A stretch of DNA of 7,194 bases from Clostridiales bacterium. Lineage in GTDB: Bacteria > Bacillota > Clostridia > Lachnospirales > Lachnospiraceae. The DNA lies in assembly GCA_021203285.1 (NCBI GenBank), contig JAJQBM010000273.1, forward strand, positions 395 through 7,588, in the 5' to 3' direction. Below, piece after piece: positions 6,796-7,194 of the stretch (its first letter is position 1; the number at the start of each line of letters is the position of its first letter). The translations under genes were made by a program, and so were the position numbers. The notes below the pieces were generated by a model. It had not been told where the DNA came from and did no database searches. It saw only the letters and a list, made by a program, of their open reading frames with translations.

Positions 6796-7194
6796 TCAGA
6801 ATGTATACTGAAACTGATACGTGACGGAACCGATGGTGAGCAGGTCCCCGTACATTAGAGGTGTAGCGCCCGTCACCCGGCAGTGATTCAGATAGGTATG
6901 GTTGGTGGAGCCAAGATCCTGAATCAGTATCCGTTCGCCCTGACGGTAAATCTGACAGTGCTTTCTCGAAACCTTCCCGTCCGCGATCTGAATCTGCGCC
7001 GTACTCTCCGGCGCAGACCGCCCCACCACGATCTGGTCACGGAGCAGACATTGATAGTATGTCTTCTGTCCGGGGTCATACAGGCAGATCTCCATCTCCG
7101 AAAAAGAGCTGGTGATCGGCACACGGGGATACTCCCCGCGGTAGAGCGTGTCCGTATCATCGCCTGTGAGATAGATTATATCCCTATCCTTCTC
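6796..7194 (-). CDS. FHA-domain protein, C-terminal part (5' end beyond window)
   Basis: The frame is open from the window edge to a TGA at 6798-6796, giving 132 visible residues. It ends in an FHA domain, the fold that binds phosphothreonine peptides. Visible core motifs are VVGRS (residues 56-60), VSRKHC (75-80) and DLGSTNHTYLN (93-103). The usual Asn-Gly of the last motif reads Asn-His here. A GTG at 7122 could be taken as a start, but the frame continues upstream without a stop and I see no reason to start there, so I treat the gene as cut by the edge. The missing N-terminal part is unknown. Comparable clostridial T7SS loci often place an FHA domain behind a membrane or von Willebrand A region, but that is inference. 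It is followed after 15 bases by another FHA gene, which supports a role at the secretion apparatus, perhaps reading Ser/Thr kinase signals. Confidence 0.85.
   Translation of the reverse strand, partial: EKDRDIIYLTGDDTDTLYRGEYPRVPITSSFSEMEICLYDPGQKTYYQCLLRDQIVVGRSAPESTAQIQIADGKVSRKHCQIYRQGERILIQDLGSTNHTYLNHCRVTGATPLMYGDLLTIGSVTYQFQYTF

Noticed and set aside
7120..7122. GTG as a true start of the first FHA gene
   Set aside because: The frame is open to the window edge with plausible coding residues (TGDDTDTLYRGEYPR), and no good ribosome binding site precedes the GTG.

Overview
The window is the middle of a Firmicutes-type type VII secretion (T7SSb, ESX/Ess/Yuk) operon. Every gene I can support lies on the minus strand, so transcription runs from 7194 towards 1. 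The moderately GC-rich sequence, the clostridial style of EssC with extra FHA genes beside it, and the strong Shine-Dalgarno sites point to a member of the Clostridia, perhaps a gut lineage. I cannot name a species.

Layout in transcription order: (i) the C-terminal end of a protein with an FHA domain, cut by the window edge (7194-6796); (ii) a small membrane-anchored FHA protein (6780-6232); (iii) essC, the FtsK/SpoIIIE-family ATPase that powers the secretion machine (6201-1485); (iv) a LytTR-type DNA-binding regulator with a degenerate receiver domain (1485-773), whose start codon overlaps the essC stop; (v) an unrecognised 175-residue acidic-tailed protein, possibly EspG-like (705-178); (vi) the first 60 codons of an EsaB/YukD ubiquitin-like protein (181-1), overlapping the previous gene by 4 bases. 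Gaps are 15, 30 and 67 bases where genes do not overlap, and I see no terminator or convincing internal promoter. This looks like one polycistronic unit.

Functionally, EssC is the motor, EsaB is a conserved T7SSb accessory protein, and the FHA domains (at least four, in three proteins) suggest that assembly is read out through Ser/Thr phosphorylation. The LytTR protein is a likely local transcriptional regulator. The toxins, WXG100 proteins, EssB and any kinase would lie outside the window.

The most notable point is that essC and the LytTR gene are broken in this sequence. Four small frame lesions are visible: a GGCA tandem duplication at 5788-5795, an A6 run at 5518-5523, a G6 run at 1754-1759 and an A6 run at 1008-1013 (runs given on the coding strand). 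Correcting each by the obvious minimum gives an unbroken 1570-residue EssC and a 237-residue LytTR protein. Uncorrected, the longest open frame (5517-847) is a misleading chimera of EssC and the LytTR gene's receiver. Three of the four lesions are in 6-base homopolymers, so sequencing error is the simplest explanation. The 5518-5523 site, however, is exactly an in-frame A_AAA_AAG heptamer with an upstream SD-like sequence, as in dnaX programmed frameshifting, and deserves a check.
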